A stretch of 64,000 nt of DNA from Vogesella margarita (GCF_028548475.1 NZ_JAQQLE010000013.1:85459-149458); one strand, 5' to 3'; counted from the stretch's first letter, positions 17,546 to 28,360 are shown. Numbers and translations: made by a program. The notes: a model not told the origin generated them from the letters alone.

Positions 17546-18673
17546 TCAGGCCCAGATGCGGCGCATCGCGGCCTCGACATTGCGGCAGTCGTCGTAGTCG
17601 ACCCGCCCCTGGATGGCGTAGTCAGGCAGCGCGGTATTGCGCGCGTCCGGCGACGCCATCGGCATGCCCTGGCGGTTGTACAGGCAGAACGCCTGCGGCG
17701 CATTATTGGTACTGCGCTTTTTCACCACCGCGATTTCGCCGTTTTTCAGCTTGACGATGGTGCCGGGCGGGATCAGCCCCAGCGCCTTGATCAGCTTCTG
17801 GATCAGCGCATTGTCCAGCTGCTGGCTCTGCCCGACATACAGGTCGCGCATCGCCGCCATCGGGAAGTAGGCCTTGGGCCGGTACGGCCGCGGCCGCGTC
17901 ATCGCGCAGTAGACATCGGCCACCGCCAGCAGGCTGCCGTGCAGCGAGATGGCGCCACCGGACAGGCTCAGCGGATAGCCGCTGCCGTCCTGCCGTTCGT
18001 GGTGCTGCAGCACCGCCTCCAGCCACAGCTCGTCGTCGACGCCGATGTCCTTGAGGATGGCGCAGCTGGTGATCGGGTGCTGGTTGATCTCGCGGCGCTT
18101 CTCCTCGGTCAGCCCGCCGCTGTGGTTGGCCAGGCTGTAAATGCCGATGTCGTGGGTGAGTGCGGCGCAGATCAGCGAATGCTGCTGCGCCTTGTCCAGA
18201 CGGCCGTCGGCTTCGGCCAGCAGCGCGCTGACCACGCCCACCGACAGGTGGTGACGCAGCGCGTACTCGCCTTCGTGAAACAGGTGGATGGCGGCGATGG
18301 CGGCTTCCGGGTCTTGCTGGCAGGCGGCCTGCAGGCGGCCGGCCAGCGAGCGGATGCGGGCGATGAACTGGTCGCGGTGGACGTCGGCCTGCTGGTCGAC
18401 CAGCATCGCGTTCAGCGTCACCGCCGCGTGCTGCACCAGCGCGAACACCGGCTCGCGCAGCTGCTCCGCCCGCGGCGCGGCGGGAGCCGGCACCACCGGC
18501 GCGGCACCGGGCACTACTTCCTTGTGGCCCATGGCCAGCAGCTTCTGCTTGGCACCGGGGTCGCGCAGTACCGAGCCCTTGTTCAGCAGCAGTTGGCCAT
18601 CCGCGTTGTACACCGCCTGCTCCAGCGGTTTGCCCAGCATCACATCGGCGGGCGAAAGCTGTTTGAGTGCCAT
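17546..18673 (-). CDS. HD-GYP domain phosphodiesterase
   Basis: This protein of about 375 residues runs from ATG 18673, with AGGAA upstream. The N-terminal region is a DUF3391-like segment (LSPADVMLGKPLEQAVYNADG). The HD-GYP domain has CAALTHDIGIYSL and HHERQDGSGYPLSLSGGAISL, then VADVYCAMTRPRPYRPKAY. Family members hydrolyse cyclic di-GMP. The canonical lysine after HDIG is replaced (HDIGIY), so the metal site may be atypical. A C-terminal tail of about 80 residues (IVKLKNGEIAVVKKRS) is typical of this architecture. It has no neighbour in operon. Confidence 0.87.
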   Translation of the reverse strand: MALKQLSPADVMLGKPLEQAVYNADGQLLLNKGSVLRDPGAKQKLLAMGHKEVVPGAAPVVPAPAAPRAEQLREPVFALVQHAAVTLNAMLVDQQADVHRDQFIARIRSLAGRLQAACQQDPEAAIAAIHLFHEGEYALRHHLSVGVVSALLAEADGRLDKAQQHSLICAALTHDIGIYSLANHSGGLTEEKRREINQHPITSCAILKDIGVDDELWLEAVLQHHERQDGSGYPLSLSGGAISLHGSLLAVADVYCAMTRPRPYRPKAYFPMAAMRDLYVGQSQQLDNALIQKLIKALGLIPPGTIVKLKNGEIAVVKKRSTNNAPQAFCLYNRQGMPMASPDARNTALPDYAIQGRVDYDDCRNVEAAMRRIWA

Positions 18674-18980
18674 GGCAGCCACTTCCTATTGAAACAATCG
18701 GCCATTATTAATTCCGAATGGCATGGCACGGTTGATCTGCGTCAAGCAGGGGAAGGTGCTGTCGCGATATGGCAACGCCGTGAATGTCGCGATACGGCAG
18801 CGTGGCGGCGAGCGCCACCGGCGTGAGCTCTGATCTGATTCTTCGGGAGTCGCCACGGACGGCCAACCTTGCCACGAAGACAGGCCAAAACAACAGGCTA
18901 GGGAAACGACGCGGGCAAGACGGACTGACCAGCATCACCAGCCAGCAACACAGGGCGAACGGCAGCCCCCGGCCGCCGCC
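18674..18980. other. Intergenic region with a partial repeat word
   Basis: This 307-base gap lies between two leftward genes. It has a GGCCAACCTT partial copy at 18861-18870 and an AT-rich patch directly upstream of the HD-GYP gene, probably its promoter. No gene was seen. Confidence 0.4.
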
Positions 18981-19304
18981 TCAGCGCTGGCGGCGCTTGC
19001 TGCTACGTTCGGTCAGCAAAAAGGCAGGATCCAGGTCGAACAGCATGCCGGTGCGCCCGGTCTGCGACTGGCAGGCGATCAGCATCGCGCGATTGATCGC
19101 CTCTTTCTTGCTGACACCCCACCACTCGATCATCTTGTCGAGCGCCTTTTGCGCGTCGCGCGACAGCTCCACCGTGACCGACAGTTCCTGCAGGCGGTTG
19201 CGACGCAGCTCGCGCGAACGACGCTTGCGCTCGGCCGCCGTCATCGCGCGTTCGCCCAGCGGCTTGCGCCCGGGTTTGGCGCGGCTGCCGCCGATCAGGT
19301 CCAT
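18981..19304 (-). CDS. Ribbon-helix-helix type DNA-binding protein (putative)
   Basis: This is a short basic protein of about 107 residues; the start could be ATG 19304 or ATG 19331 and neither has a strong Shine-Dalgarno. The N-terminal part is Arg/Lys-rich (AKPGRKPLGERAMTAAERKRRS). A predicted strand-helix-helix follows: LQELSVTVELSRDAQKALDK, MIEWWGVSKKEAINRAMLIA. This resembles RHH repressors such as those of antitoxins. No toxin gene is adjacent. It is divergent from the imelysin operon with the Fur-like site between, so a regulatory link is possible but unproven. Confidence 0.6.
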   Translation of the reverse strand: MDLIGGSRAKPGRKPLGERAMTAAERKRRSRELRRNRLQELSVTVELSRDAQKALDKMIEWWGVSKKEAINRAMLIACQSQTGRTGMLFDLDPAFLLTERSSKRRQR

Positions 19305-19421
19305 GGTGTAGTGGTCGCAGGGGTCTCGCATGCCAGGGCAGGGTAATTTGAAAGGGGCGCAAGGATACCACGAAGCCCGCCCCCGCGCGAACGCCCGCGC
19401 AATATGACAAAACCACACAAA

Positions 19422-19440
19422 ATCAAGAACGATTCTCGAT
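19422..19440. promoter_or_regulatory. Candidate Fur box upstream of the imelysin operon
   Basis: ATCAAGAACGATTCTCGAT is a 19-bp near-palindrome (arms ATCAAGAA and TTCTCGAT) similar in layout to Fur sites. A second AT-rich patch GAGTGATTATCATG follows at about 19462-19475. It lies 74 bases before the first imelysin start, which fits iron regulation of that family. Confidence 0.55.
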
Positions 19441-19513
19441 AAGATTGACCGCATTTATTGCGAGTGATTATCATGGGCTTTATTTTTCATCCATCAGTCA
19501 GCCGGATTCCATC

Positions 19514-20653
19514 ATGCGCAAAACCCTGCTCGCGGCCGCCCTGCTCGGCGCCCTGCTCTCTCCTGTCCACGCCTCAGCCGCCGAGGTCAGCCGCGAGGCA
19601 GTAGTCCAGCAATACAGCCAGATCGTGTTCGCCAGCTACGAAGACTCGCTGCTCACCGCCAAGGCGCTGCAGAACGCGATCAACGCCTTTGTCGCCGCCC
19701 CGAGCGAAGCCAGCCTGAACCAGGCGCGCCAGGCATGGTTGGCCGCACGCGAGCCCTACGGCCAGACCGAAGCCTTCCGCTTCTACGGCGGCCCGATCGA
19801 CGACGCCCGCGGCCCGGAAGGCCAGATCAACGCCTGGCCGCTGGACGAGGCCTATATCGATGGCGTCAAGGGCAAACCGGATGCCGGCATCATCAACAAC
19901 CGCAAGGTGGTGATCAGCAAGAAGCTGCTCGGCTCGCTGAACGAGCGCGGCGGTGAAGAAAACATCTCCACCGGCTACCACGCCATCGAGTTCCTACTAT
20001 GGGGCCAGGACTTCGACAGCAACGGCGCAGGCAAACGCAGCTATACCGACTTTGTCGACGGCCAGGGCAACAACGCCGACCGCCGCCGCGAGTACCTGAA
20101 GACCGCCGCCGATCTGCTGGTCGACGACCTGGGCTATCTGGTTGCCGCTTGGCAGCCGAACAGCAACAACTTCCGCGCCCGGTTCGAGAAGAAACCAGAC
20201 GCGCTGCGCCAGATGCTGGTCGGCATCGGCGTGCTGTCGCGGGCCGAGCTGGCCGGCGAGCGCATCGAGGTGGCACTGGACAGCCGCAACCAGGAAGACG
20301 AGCACTCCTGCTTCTCCGACAACACCCACCGCGACATCGTCACCAACGCCCGCGGCATCCAGAACGTGTGGCTGGGCGAGTACACCCGCGTGGACGGCAG
20401 CCAGCTCAAGGGCGCCAGCCTGCGCGACCTGGTTGCCGCCAGCAATGCCAAGGCTGCCGAGCGCGTGAGCGCCGACATGACCGCCACCCAGGCCCGCGCC
20501 GAGGCGATCAAAGCGCCGTTCGACCAAGAAATCGTCAACAAGGACGGCCGCAGCCGCGTGCAGGCCACCGCCGCCGCGCTGAAGAAACAGGCCGCGAGCC
20601 TAGTGGAAGCCGCCAAAGCCATCGGCATCAGGAAGCTGAACGTCAACGGCTAA
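19514..20653 (+). CDS. Imelysin family protein (peptidase M75/IrpA-like)
   Basis: This 379-residue periplasmic protein begins with a Sec signal peptide (MRKTLLAAALLGALLSPVHASA). The imelysin domain carries the conserved GxHxxE motif as TGYHAIEFLLWGQD. YGGPIDDARGPEGQINAWPLDE and the ELAGERIEVALDSRNQEDEHS regions are typical of IrpA-type imelysins. Members are iron-regulated and help in iron uptake, probably by metal binding and not by proteolysis. It heads a four-gene set with a di-heme oxidoreductase, a second imelysin and a DUF1513 protein. The start at 19514 begins the signal peptide. Confidence 0.9.
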   Translation: MRKTLLAAALLGALLSPVHASAAEVSREAVVQQYSQIVFASYEDSLLTAKALQNAINAFVAAPSEASLNQARQAWLAAREPYGQTEAFRFYGGPIDDARGPEGQINAWPLDEAYIDGVKGKPDAGIINNRKVVISKKLLGSLNERGGEENISTGYHAIEFLLWGQDFDSNGAGKRSYTDFVDGQGNNADRRREYLKTAADLLVDDLGYLVAAWQPNSNNFRARFEKKPDALRQMLVGIGVLSRAELAGERIEVALDSRNQEDEHSCFSDNTHRDIVTNARGIQNVWLGEYTRVDGSQLKGASLRDLVAASNAKAAERVSADMTATQARAEAIKAPFDQEIVNKDGRSRVQATAAALKKQAASLVEAAKAIGIRKLNVNG

Positions 20654-20682
20654 GCGCCCCTGCCGTCGGCCATCGTCCTCAC

Positions 20683-20708
20683 CCCGCCCGGCTCGCCGGG
20701 CGGGTTTT
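20683..20708 (+). terminator. Hairpin terminator/attenuator after the first imelysin gene
   Basis: CCCGCCCGG, loop CTCG and CCGGGCGGG are followed by TTTT, only 30 bases after the stop and 19 before the next start. It may lower transcription into the rest of the operon. Confidence 0.7.
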
Positions 20709-20726
20709 GCCTATCCGGAACACACC

Positions 20727-22139
<1,413 letters not shown>

Positions 22140-22185
22140 ACCTGAAGCCGGCGCCTGCCCTGGCGCCGGCTTCGGCGGAGCAATC

Positions 22186-23217
22186 ATGCAACTGAAACCC
22201 ATCCTGACCCTGTCGGCCCTGCTGCTGGCCGGCACCGCCCACGCCGACACCGCCGCGCCGCCTGACGCGACGCCGCGTTACGTGCAGTACGTGCTCAACG
22301 ACACCCTGCTGCCGCGCTACCGGCAGCTGGCCGACGCCAACCGTGCGCTGGCCAGCCAGCTGCAGCACAGCTGCGCCCGGCCGGACAATGCCGGCCTCGC
22401 GGCGGTACGCCAGCAGTGGCAACAGGCCTACGGCAGCTGGATGCGCGTCGCGGCGCTGAACTGGGGGCCGACGGCGCAGCTGCGCAGCCAGCGCACCATC
22501 GCCTTCAGGCCGACGCGCACCGCGCTGGTCGACAGCGCGGTCAGCCGCAGCGCCGCGCACGAGGCCGACGTCTTCGACACCACCGGCACCGCAGCCAAGG
22601 GCTACACCGCCATCGAATACCTGCTGTACCGTCCCGCGGCCAGCCTGGCCACGCCCGGCGTCTGCGCCTGGCTGCAACGCAACGCCGACGAACTCGGCGA
22701 GCACAGCGCCGAACTGCAGCACCAGTGGCAACGCTTTGCCACACGCATCAGTGCCGGAGAAACGGCCGACGACCTACCGTCCAGCCAGCAGGCGCTGGAG
22801 GAGATCATCAACCTGACGCTGGCCGGCAACAACGAGCTGCACAAGGAATTGTCGCGGCTGGCCGGCCAGAAGCCGGAGCTGGTCAGCGGCAAGCGCAGCC
22901 ACAGCGGCAAGCGGCTGCTGCAGGCGCAGTTCGACCTGCTGCAACAGCTGTTGATCGGCGGCAAGGGCAAGGACTTCGCGCTGGCGCAATTGCTGGAACA
23001 GGCCGGGCAGCCGGCGCTGGCGCAGCAGCTGCGGCAACGGGTGACGGCGGTTAACAAGGGACTGGCGCAGCTGCCGGACGACCTGGTGCAGGTTGGCCGC
23101 AGCGGCAAGGAAAAAGCGGCAGTGCAGGCGCTGGCCACGCTGCTGACCCTGCTGGAAGGCCCGGTCGCCGACAGCCTGGACATTACCCTCAGCTTCAATG
23201 AATCCGATGGCGACTGA
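22186..23217 (+). CDS. Second imelysin family protein
   Basis: This 343-residue protein has a signal peptide (MQLKPILTLSALLLAGTAHA) and an imelysin domain. The usual GxHxxE motif reads KGYTAIEYLLYRP, so the His is replaced by Thr. This may mean altered metal binding. Other family features are QQWQQAYGSWMRVAALNWGP and SQQALEEIINLTLAGNNEL. The ATG at 22186 follows TTCGGCGGAG. It lies 46 bases after the di-heme gene and its 3' end overlaps the DUF1513 gene by 20 bases. Confidence 0.88.
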   Translation: MQLKPILTLSALLLAGTAHADTAAPPDATPRYVQYVLNDTLLPRYRQLADANRALASQLQHSCARPDNAGLAAVRQQWQQAYGSWMRVAALNWGPTAQLRSQRTIAFRPTRTALVDSAVSRSAAHEADVFDTTGTAAKGYTAIEYLLYRPAASLATPGVCAWLQRNADELGEHSAELQHQWQRFATRISAGETADDLPSSQQALEEIINLTLAGNNELHKELSRLAGQKPELVSGKRSHSGKRLLQAQFDLLQQLLIGGKGKDFALAQLLEQAGQPALAQQLRQRVTAVNKGLAQLPDDLVQVGRSGKEKAAVQALATLLTLLEGPVADSLDITLSFNESDGD

Positions 23218-24277
23218 TCCGCAACGCCGCCTCCTGCTGCAGGGTGTGGCCGCCGGCCTGCTGGCGTGGCCGCTGCGCAGCCTGGCAGGCGAGACCCCGC
23301 TGCAACTGCTGTCGGCCTACGACGTTGGCCGCAACGAGTACCGCGTCGGCGCCGCCGGCCGTAACACGGCCGCCACCCTGCCGCAACGCGGCCACCACAT
23401 CGCGCTGCTGCCCGGCCGGCCAAACGAGTGCCTTGTGTTCGCGCGCCGCCCCGGCAGCTTTATCGCGCGCCTTAACTGGCAAAGCGGCGAGATGCTGGCC
23501 TGGTATGACTACCCGGACGACCGCCACGGCTTCGGCCACGGCATCGTGCTGCCCGGCGGCGTGCTGGCCACCACCGACAGCAATATCGACAACGGCGACG
23601 GCCTGCTGACCCTGCGCGACGCGCTGACGCTGGCGCCGCTGCGCGAGCTGCCGTCCGGCGGCATCGGCCCGCACCAGCTGCTGCCACTGCAAGACGGCCG
23701 CATCCTGGTCGCCAACGGCGGCATCCTGACGCTGCCGGAGAGCGGCCGCATCAAGCTCAACGTGCGCAGCATGCAGCCCAGCCTGGACATCGTCGACCTC
23801 AAGGTTGGCCGCAGCGTGGCCAGCTTCCGCCTGCCGGACAACAGGCTGTCGCTGCGCCATCTGGCGGCGGTAGCCGACGGCCACTACGCGGTGGCGCTGC
23901 AGTACGAGGGCGAAGGCAGTGCGCCGCTGGTCAGCCTGTGGCACGAGCGCAGCGGGCTGCGTAGCCTGTCGCTGCCGCCGGAGCTGGCGACGAGCTGCAA
24001 CGGCTACGCCGCCAGCGTGGCGGCAACGCCGACGCACATCGCCTGCACCGCCACCCGCGGCGACCAGGTGGTGTTCTGGTCAGGCGCGGGCGAATTCCTG
24101 GGGGCGGTGGCGCTGAGCAAGCCGGCCGGCATCGCCGCGACCCCGGACGGGTGCCACTTCATCGTCAGCAACGAGCTGGGCGACATCGTGTGGATAGACA
24201 GCCAGCAACTGCAGATCGTCGCCGCGCGCAGCCAGCGCTTCCCGGTGAAGTGGGACAACCATCTGGTGCTGCTGTGA
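23198..24277 (+). CDS. DUF1513 domain-containing protein
   Basis: This 359-residue protein has a twin-arginine-like N-terminus (DPQRRLLLQGVAAGLLAWPL), suggesting Tat export. The rest resembles a seven-bladed beta-propeller of the DUF1513 family, with repeated hydrophobic strands and motifs such as HGFGHGIVLPGGVLATTDS and GIGPHQLLPL. It overlaps the second imelysin and completes the conserved imelysin/di-heme/DUF1513 set. Its molecular role is unknown; periplasmic iron-related function is inferred from context. A second ATG three codons later is possible. Two repeat words (23322, 23801) fall in its coding region. Confidence 0.87.
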   Translation: MNPMATDPQRRLLLQGVAAGLLAWPLRSLAGETPLQLLSAYDVGRNEYRVGAAGRNTAATLPQRGHHIALLPGRPNECLVFARRPGSFIARLNWQSGEMLAWYDYPDDRHGFGHGIVLPGGVLATTDSNIDNGDGLLTLRDALTLAPLRELPSGGIGPHQLLPLQDGRILVANGGILTLPESGRIKLNVRSMQPSLDIVDLKVGRSVASFRLPDNRLSLRHLAAVADGHYAVALQYEGEGSAPLVSLWHERSGLRSLSLPPELATSCNGYAASVAATPTHIACTATRGDQVVFWSGAGEFLGAVALSKPAGIAATPDGCHFIVSNELGDIVWIDSQQLQIVAARSQRFPVKWDNHLVLL

Positions 24278-24278
24278 C

Positions 24279-24626
24279 TCAGTCGTCCACCGGCAGCGGC
24301 GGCAGGCCGTGGCGCGCGCGGGCGCGGTTGCAGGCGCGCTCGTAGATGCCGACATCGGCCAGCGCGCCGAATTCGCGGCACGGCGACGGCCGGTCGGCGT
24401 AGATGCTGCAGCTGACCGACTCGCCGACGGCGCCCTGCAGCGCGACACAGCGCAGCGTGTGCTCGTCGGTGCCGCACATGCGCATGGTGTTGCCGACCTC
24501 GACCACCGCCATGGCCGGCGGCACGCCGCGGCGCTCGGGGCCGGCCAATTCGGAACGGTGAAACGACACCCGGAACGCGGCGCAACAGGCGCCGCAGCTG
24601 GTACAGGAAACAGGATAAGCGGCCAT
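24279..24626 (-). CDS. YkgJ family cysteine cluster protein
   Basis: This 115-residue protein is rich in conserved cysteines. The N-terminal CTSCGACCAAF and the later CSIYADRPSPCREF match the YkgJ/UPF0153 zinc- or iron-chelating pattern. Function is unknown; metal binding is inferred from the cysteine layout. It converges on the DUF1513 gene with only one base between stops, and is divergent from the phosphatase-fold gene. Confidence 0.88.
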   Translation of the reverse strand: MAAYPVSCTSCGACCAAFRVSFHRSELAGPERRGVPPAMAVVEVGNTMRMCGTDEHTLRCVALQGAVGESVSCSIYADRPSPCREFGALADVGIYERACNRARARHGLPPLPVDD

Positions 24627-24693
24627 CGGCTATCTGGAATGCGGTGAAAATGGTAAAAGTACAGGTATTAGCGCAACCTGGCCATCGCCGCAA

Positions 24694-25908
24694 GTGACCC
24701 AAACAACCCGACCACAGCTCAGTGCCACCGGCCTGGTGTTCCCGCACCCGGAACACGGCATCGCCAACCTCGCCGCCCGCCTGCACGGCAGCGACAGTCC
24801 CTGCCCGCCGCTGCAGCACCCGTCGCTGGCACGGCTGGAGCAGGCGCAGACCATCATCCTGCTGGTCATCGACGGCATGGGCTGCAGGCAACTCGCCGAT
24901 CTGTCGCCCGGCGGCTGGCTCCGCCAGCAGCAGACGCTGGCGCTGACCTCGGTGTTCCCCAGCACCACCACCAGCGCCATCACCACTTACCTCACCGGGC
25001 TGCCGCCCAGCGTGCACACCCTCACCGGCTGGCATCTGGCGGCGCCGGAGGTCGACGCCGTGGTCACGCCGTTGCCGATGACGGTGCGCCACCGCGGCAG
25101 CCACACACCGGACGACCCGGCCGAGCTGGCGCGCGCGGTGTACCGCACGCCCTCGGCGCTCAGCGGGGCGCGGCGCCAGATCATGCTGCAGCCGAACTAC
25201 ATTCTCGATTCCGCCTACAGCCTGCACCACGGCGGCAATGCCGAGCGCCGCGGCTGGGCGTCGTACGAAGACCTGTTCCGGCAGCTGGACACGCTACTGC
25301 GCGAGGCGACCGCGCCACAGTTCGTCTACGCCTACATCCCGGACCTGGATTCGATCATGCACCACAAGGGCACCACGCACCCGCGTTGCCGCCAGCTGTT
25401 GCAGCGTGTCGAGGCGCACTGTGCCGCCTTTGCCGCCGCGCTGGCCGGCCGCGACGCCGTGCTGTGCATCAGCGCCGACCACGGCCAGATGGACATCCCG
25501 CCGCCGCGCCTGCTGCAGCTGCGCGACTTTCCGGAGCTGGCCGACTGCCTGCGCCTGCCGCTGTCCGGTGAGCCGCGGGTGGCGTTCTGCCACGTGAAGC
25601 CGGAACGGCTGGCGGAATTCCCGCAACTGGCCGAACGCCTGCTCGGCCATGCCGCCTGGTGCCTGCCGGCGGCGCAGCTGCTGGACGAGGCCTGGTTCGG
25701 CCCCGGTGCCGACGTGAACGACCCAAGGTTGGCCGCACGCGTCGGCGACTACGTGCTGCTGCTGAAAGAGGACTGGGGACTGCTGGATACACCGGCCGAC
25801 GCTCCGCTACCCAAGCTGCTGGGCAATCACGGCGGGCTGTCTGTCGCCGAGATGATGGTGCCGCTGATCGTGATTGACGGACAAGAAGGAGCAACGAGTG
25901 ATGAGTGA
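24694..25908 (+). CDS. Alkaline phosphatase-fold protein (type I phosphodiesterase/nucleotide pyrophosphatase-like)
   Basis: This 404-residue protein has the alkaline phosphatase superfamily core. Metal ligands and nucleophile are suggested by ILLVIDGMGCRQL and VFPSTTTSAITTYLTG (Thr nucleophile), then YIPDLDSIMHHKG and CISADHGQMD, with a final GNHGGLS. It has no signal peptide, so it is probably cytosolic. The GTG at 24694 has no clear Shine-Dalgarno. It overlaps the GNAT gene by eight bases, forming a two-gene unit. The substrate is unknown. Confidence 0.85.
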   Translation: MTQTTRPQLSATGLVFPHPEHGIANLAARLHGSDSPCPPLQHPSLARLEQAQTIILLVIDGMGCRQLADLSPGGWLRQQQTLALTSVFPSTTTSAITTYLTGLPPSVHTLTGWHLAAPEVDAVVTPLPMTVRHRGSHTPDDPAELARAVYRTPSALSGARRQIMLQPNYILDSAYSLHHGGNAERRGWASYEDLFRQLDTLLREATAPQFVYAYIPDLDSIMHHKGTTHPRCRQLLQRVEAHCAAFAAALAGRDAVLCISADHGQMDIPPPRLLQLRDFPELADCLRLPLSGEPRVAFCHVKPERLAEFPQLAERLLGHAAWCLPAAQLLDEAWFGPGADVNDPRLAARVGDYVLLLKEDWGLLDTPADAPLPKLLGNHGGLSVAEMMVPLIVIDGQEGATSDE

Positions 25909-26365
25909 CGCGACGATACGCCGCGCCGGACACAATGACCTGACCGCGCTGGCGGTGCTGTTTGACGAGTATCGCCAGTTTTACGGCGAAAGCAGCGACC
26001 GCGAGCTGGCGCGGCGCTTCCTGCAGGCGCGCATGACCAAGAACGAATCGGTGATCTTCCTGGCGGAGCACAGCGACGGCGAGGTGCTCGGCTTCTGCCA
26101 GCTGTACCCGTCGTTCTGCTCGCTGGCGGCGGCGCCGATCTACGTGCTGTACGACCTGTTCACCCGGCCGCAGGACCGCCAACGCGGCATTGCCAGCAGC
26201 CTGCTCGGCCACATCGAACGCTACGCCCGCGACAACGGTTTCGTGCGACTGGAGCTGTCCACCGCCCGCGACAACCAGGCCGCGCAAAAGCTGTACCACA
26301 ACAAGGGCTGGGTGCGCGACGAGGTGTTCCTGCACTACGGCAAGGCAACCCTGCCGCAGCAATAA
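25901..26365 (+). CDS. GNAT family N-acetyltransferase
   Basis: This 154-residue GNAT enzyme has the acetyl-CoA-binding motif A RPQDRQRGIASSLLGHIERYA and motif B ELSTARDNQAAQKLYHNKGW. The N-terminal part (IRRAGHNDLTALAVLFDEYRQFYG) is typical. The acceptor is unknown. ATG 25901 is supported by AAGAAGGAGCAACG, and it overlaps the upstream stop, so it is translationally coupled. A repeat-pair terminator follows about 95 bases downstream. Confidence 0.9.
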   Translation: MSDATIRRAGHNDLTALAVLFDEYRQFYGESSDRELARRFLQARMTKNESVIFLAEHSDGEVLGFCQLYPSFCSLAAAPIYVLYDLFTRPQDRQRGIASSLLGHIERYARDNGFVRLELSTARDNQAAQKLYHNKGWVRDEVFLHYGKATLPQQ

Positions 26366-26460
26366 GCACCGCTAAGAAAACCCCTGGTTCTGCGTTGCGC
26401 CGCCCTGACCCGGCTGCGCGGCGAGTTCTGTCAGCGGCGCGAAACCAGCCTGGCTTCTGC

Positions 26461-26490
26461 CGTTGGCCGCCTCATTGCGGCCAACGTTCG
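26461..26490. terminator. Inverted repeat-word pair between convergent genes
   Basis: CGTTGGCCGC (26461-26470) and TTGCGGCCAACGTT (26475-26488) face each other, giving a GC-rich stem with loop CTCAT. The second copy is also the last codons of the leftward gene (Arg-Trp-Pro-Gln-stop). Confidence 0.7.
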
Positions 26491-27461
26491 CGCCACTGCT
26501 GCAGGGCGTGGCGGGTGATGCTGCCGGGGAACACCGCCCGTTCGCGCACGCTGTCCTCGGCCTCGCCCAGCCTCATCAGGCCGAAGTCCAGCTGCGCACC
26601 GCCCAGATCCGGCGGTGTCACTACCCCCATGCGGTCCAGCCACGTTGATTCCAGCCCAGCCTTCAGGTAGTCCTGTGGCTGGCGCAGCACCTGGCGCAGG
26701 TAATCCAGCTTGCCCGGCAGCGACAGCTGCTTGCCCATCACCGCCAGTTCCGCATCCAGCTGCTGCAGGCGTCGCGGCAGATCGGCGTCCTTGACATCGT
26801 CGTGGCCGCGCAGCGCGTCGGCGTTGATCAGCGTCTGGCCACCGGCCGACAGCCGCAACAGCACGCGCTGGCGCTCGGCCTCCAGCTGCTGGCGGCGGGC
26901 ATCGAACAGCGCCACCCGCCGCGCGAGGTCACGGCACAGCGCATTGAACGCCTCCATGCCGGCCAGATGCCGCAGGTTTTTCAGGCTGTCGTAGGCCGCC
27001 ACCACACGGTGCTGCTCGAAGCTGATCACCTGCTGCGGCACGTCGTTCTGCACCTGGCCATCGGGCAGCAGCTGGCTACCGAGACGCTGGCGCGCCTGCG
27101 GCTGCATCACCAGCAGCAGGTAGGCGGTGTCGGGATTGGAAGGGTGGGAAAAATACTGCTGCAGCGCCTCGCTCGTCTGCAGCACGCGGTACAGGCTTTC
27201 CGGCGACGCGAACAGCAGGCCGACGCGGCGGTCGGTGGTGTAGCCGGCGGGACTGAGATCCAGCGGCGCCGGCAGGTGCTCGATCAGCTCGCTGGCGTAG
27301 CGCAGGGTGTCGCGCACGCCGCGCTGCAGCTGTTGCTGGCTGCGCGGCAGCAGACGCACCTTGGGATCGACCTCGTCGATCAGCCGCTCCACCGCCTGCG
27401 TCACGTCCTGCCGCCCCCAGGGGCCGCCGCCGCCCAACCATCGCTGCAAAAAGAAGCTCAT
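26472..27461 (-). CDS. Hypothetical protein
   Basis: This 329-residue soluble protein has no family that I recognise. It is mostly helical and Gln/Arg/Leu-rich (PRSQQQLQRGVRDTLRYASEL, RRQQLEAERQRVLLRLSAGG). A segment DRRVGLLFASPESLYRVLQTSEALQ precedes the centre. The C-terminus (FGLMRLGEAEDSVRERAVFPG) may be a conserved block. No signal or membrane segment is seen. The start at 27461 follows GGCAGGGCG. The upstream gene is a pseudouridine synthase, with the repeat pair between. Confidence 0.65.
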   Translation of the reverse strand: MSFFLQRWLGGGGPWGRQDVTQAVERLIDEVDPKVRLLPRSQQQLQRGVRDTLRYASELIEHLPAPLDLSPAGYTTDRRVGLLFASPESLYRVLQTSEALQQYFSHPSNPDTAYLLLVMQPQARQRLGSQLLPDGQVQNDVPQQVISFEQHRVVAAYDSLKNLRHLAGMEAFNALCRDLARRVALFDARRQQLEAERQRVLLRLSAGGQTLINADALRGHDDVKDADLPRRLQQLDAELAVMGKQLSLPGKLDYLRQVLRQPQDYLKAGLESTWLDRMGVVTPPDLGGAQLDFGLMRLGEAEDSVRERAVFPGSITRHALQQWRERWPQ

Positions 27462-27498
27462 CGCCCTGCCCGCTTTATCGTGACTGTGTGCCTGAAAT

Positions 27499-27521
27499 GG
27501 CGGCCAACAAGGTTGGCCGCA
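27499..27521. repeat. Inverted repeat-word pair between tandem genes
   Basis: GGCGGCCAAC and AAGGTTGGCCGCA overlap tail to tail, giving a nine-base stem (GCGGCCAAC/GTTGGCCGC) with a three-base loop. It follows the stop of the pseudouridine synthase (27532) but has no T run. Confidence 0.75.
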
Positions 27522-27531
27522 TAGCCAAGGC

Positions 27532-28263
27532 TCAGGAGAACTGCTCGTCCGCGGCCAGGTAGCGCCACTTGCCGGTCGGCAGGTCGCCCAGCATCACCTT
27601 GCCGATGCGGATGCGCTTGAGGCCAACCACGTGCAGGCCGACGGCCTCACACATGCGGCGGATCTGCCGCTTCTTGCCCTCTTTCAGGATGAAGCGCAGC
27701 TGGTCATCGTTCTGCCACCACACCTTGGCCGGGATCAGCGCCTTGCCGTCCAGCGACAGGCCGTGATTGAGCAGACGCAGGCCCTCGTCGGACAGCTCGC
27801 CCTCGACGCGCACCAGGTATTCCTTCTCGACATCGGAGGTTTCGCCGATCAGCTCTTTCGCCACGCGGCCGTCCTGAGTCAGCACCAGCAGGCCGACCGA
27901 GTCGATATCCAGACGCCCGGCCGGTGCCAGCCCTTTCATGTGGTCGCGCGAGAAGCGCAGCCCGGATTTGTCTTCTTCCCAGTGGTTGTCCGGCGTGATC
28001 AGCGCCGCCGCCGGCAGGTAACCCATCTCGGCCTGGCCGGACACATAGCCCATCGGCTTGTTGATCAGGATGGTGACGCGGCGCTCCTGCGCCTGGGTCA
28101 TTTTCTTGTCGAGCTGGATGTCGTCGCCGGTCACCACCTTCTGCCCCAGCACCGCCACGCTGCCGTTGACCTTGACCCAGCCCTGCTCGATATAGCTGTC
28201 GGCCTCGCGGCGAGAACAAAGCCCCATTTCAGCCATGCGTTTTGAAAGTCGTACGGGTTCCAT
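27532..28263 (-). CDS. rRNA pseudouridine synthase (RsuA/RluB/RluF family)
   Basis: This 243-residue enzyme has an N-terminal S4 RNA-binding domain ([31 protein letters not shown]) and a catalytic domain with Asp in [20 protein letters not shown]. The C-terminal block [20 protein letters not shown] is diagnostic of the RsuA/RluF family. It converts a specific rRNA uridine to pseudouridine; sequence most resembles RluF, but target assignment needs comparison. The ATG follows GGAGTGAAGA. Confidence 0.9.
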   Translation of the reverse strand: MEPVRLSKRMAEMGLCSRREADSYIEQGWVKVNGSVAVLGQKVVTGDDIQLDKKMTQAQERRVTILINKPMGYVSGQAEMGYLPAAALITPDNHWEEDKSGLRFSRDHMKGLAPAGRLDIDSVGLLVLTQDGRVAKELIGETSDVEKEYLVRVEGELSDEGLRLLNHGLSLDGKALIPAKVWWQNDDQLRFILKEGKKRQIRRMCEAVGLHVVGLKRIRIGKVMLGDLPTGKWRYLAADEQFS

Positions 28264-28360
28264 TCTTCACTCCGGAGTTGCGTCAGGCCAAGGGCGGCAC
28301 CGCGCGTGTAATAACAGGCCGCGTATTGTAGTGAGCGCCGCCCGATTGGCAAAGCACCGA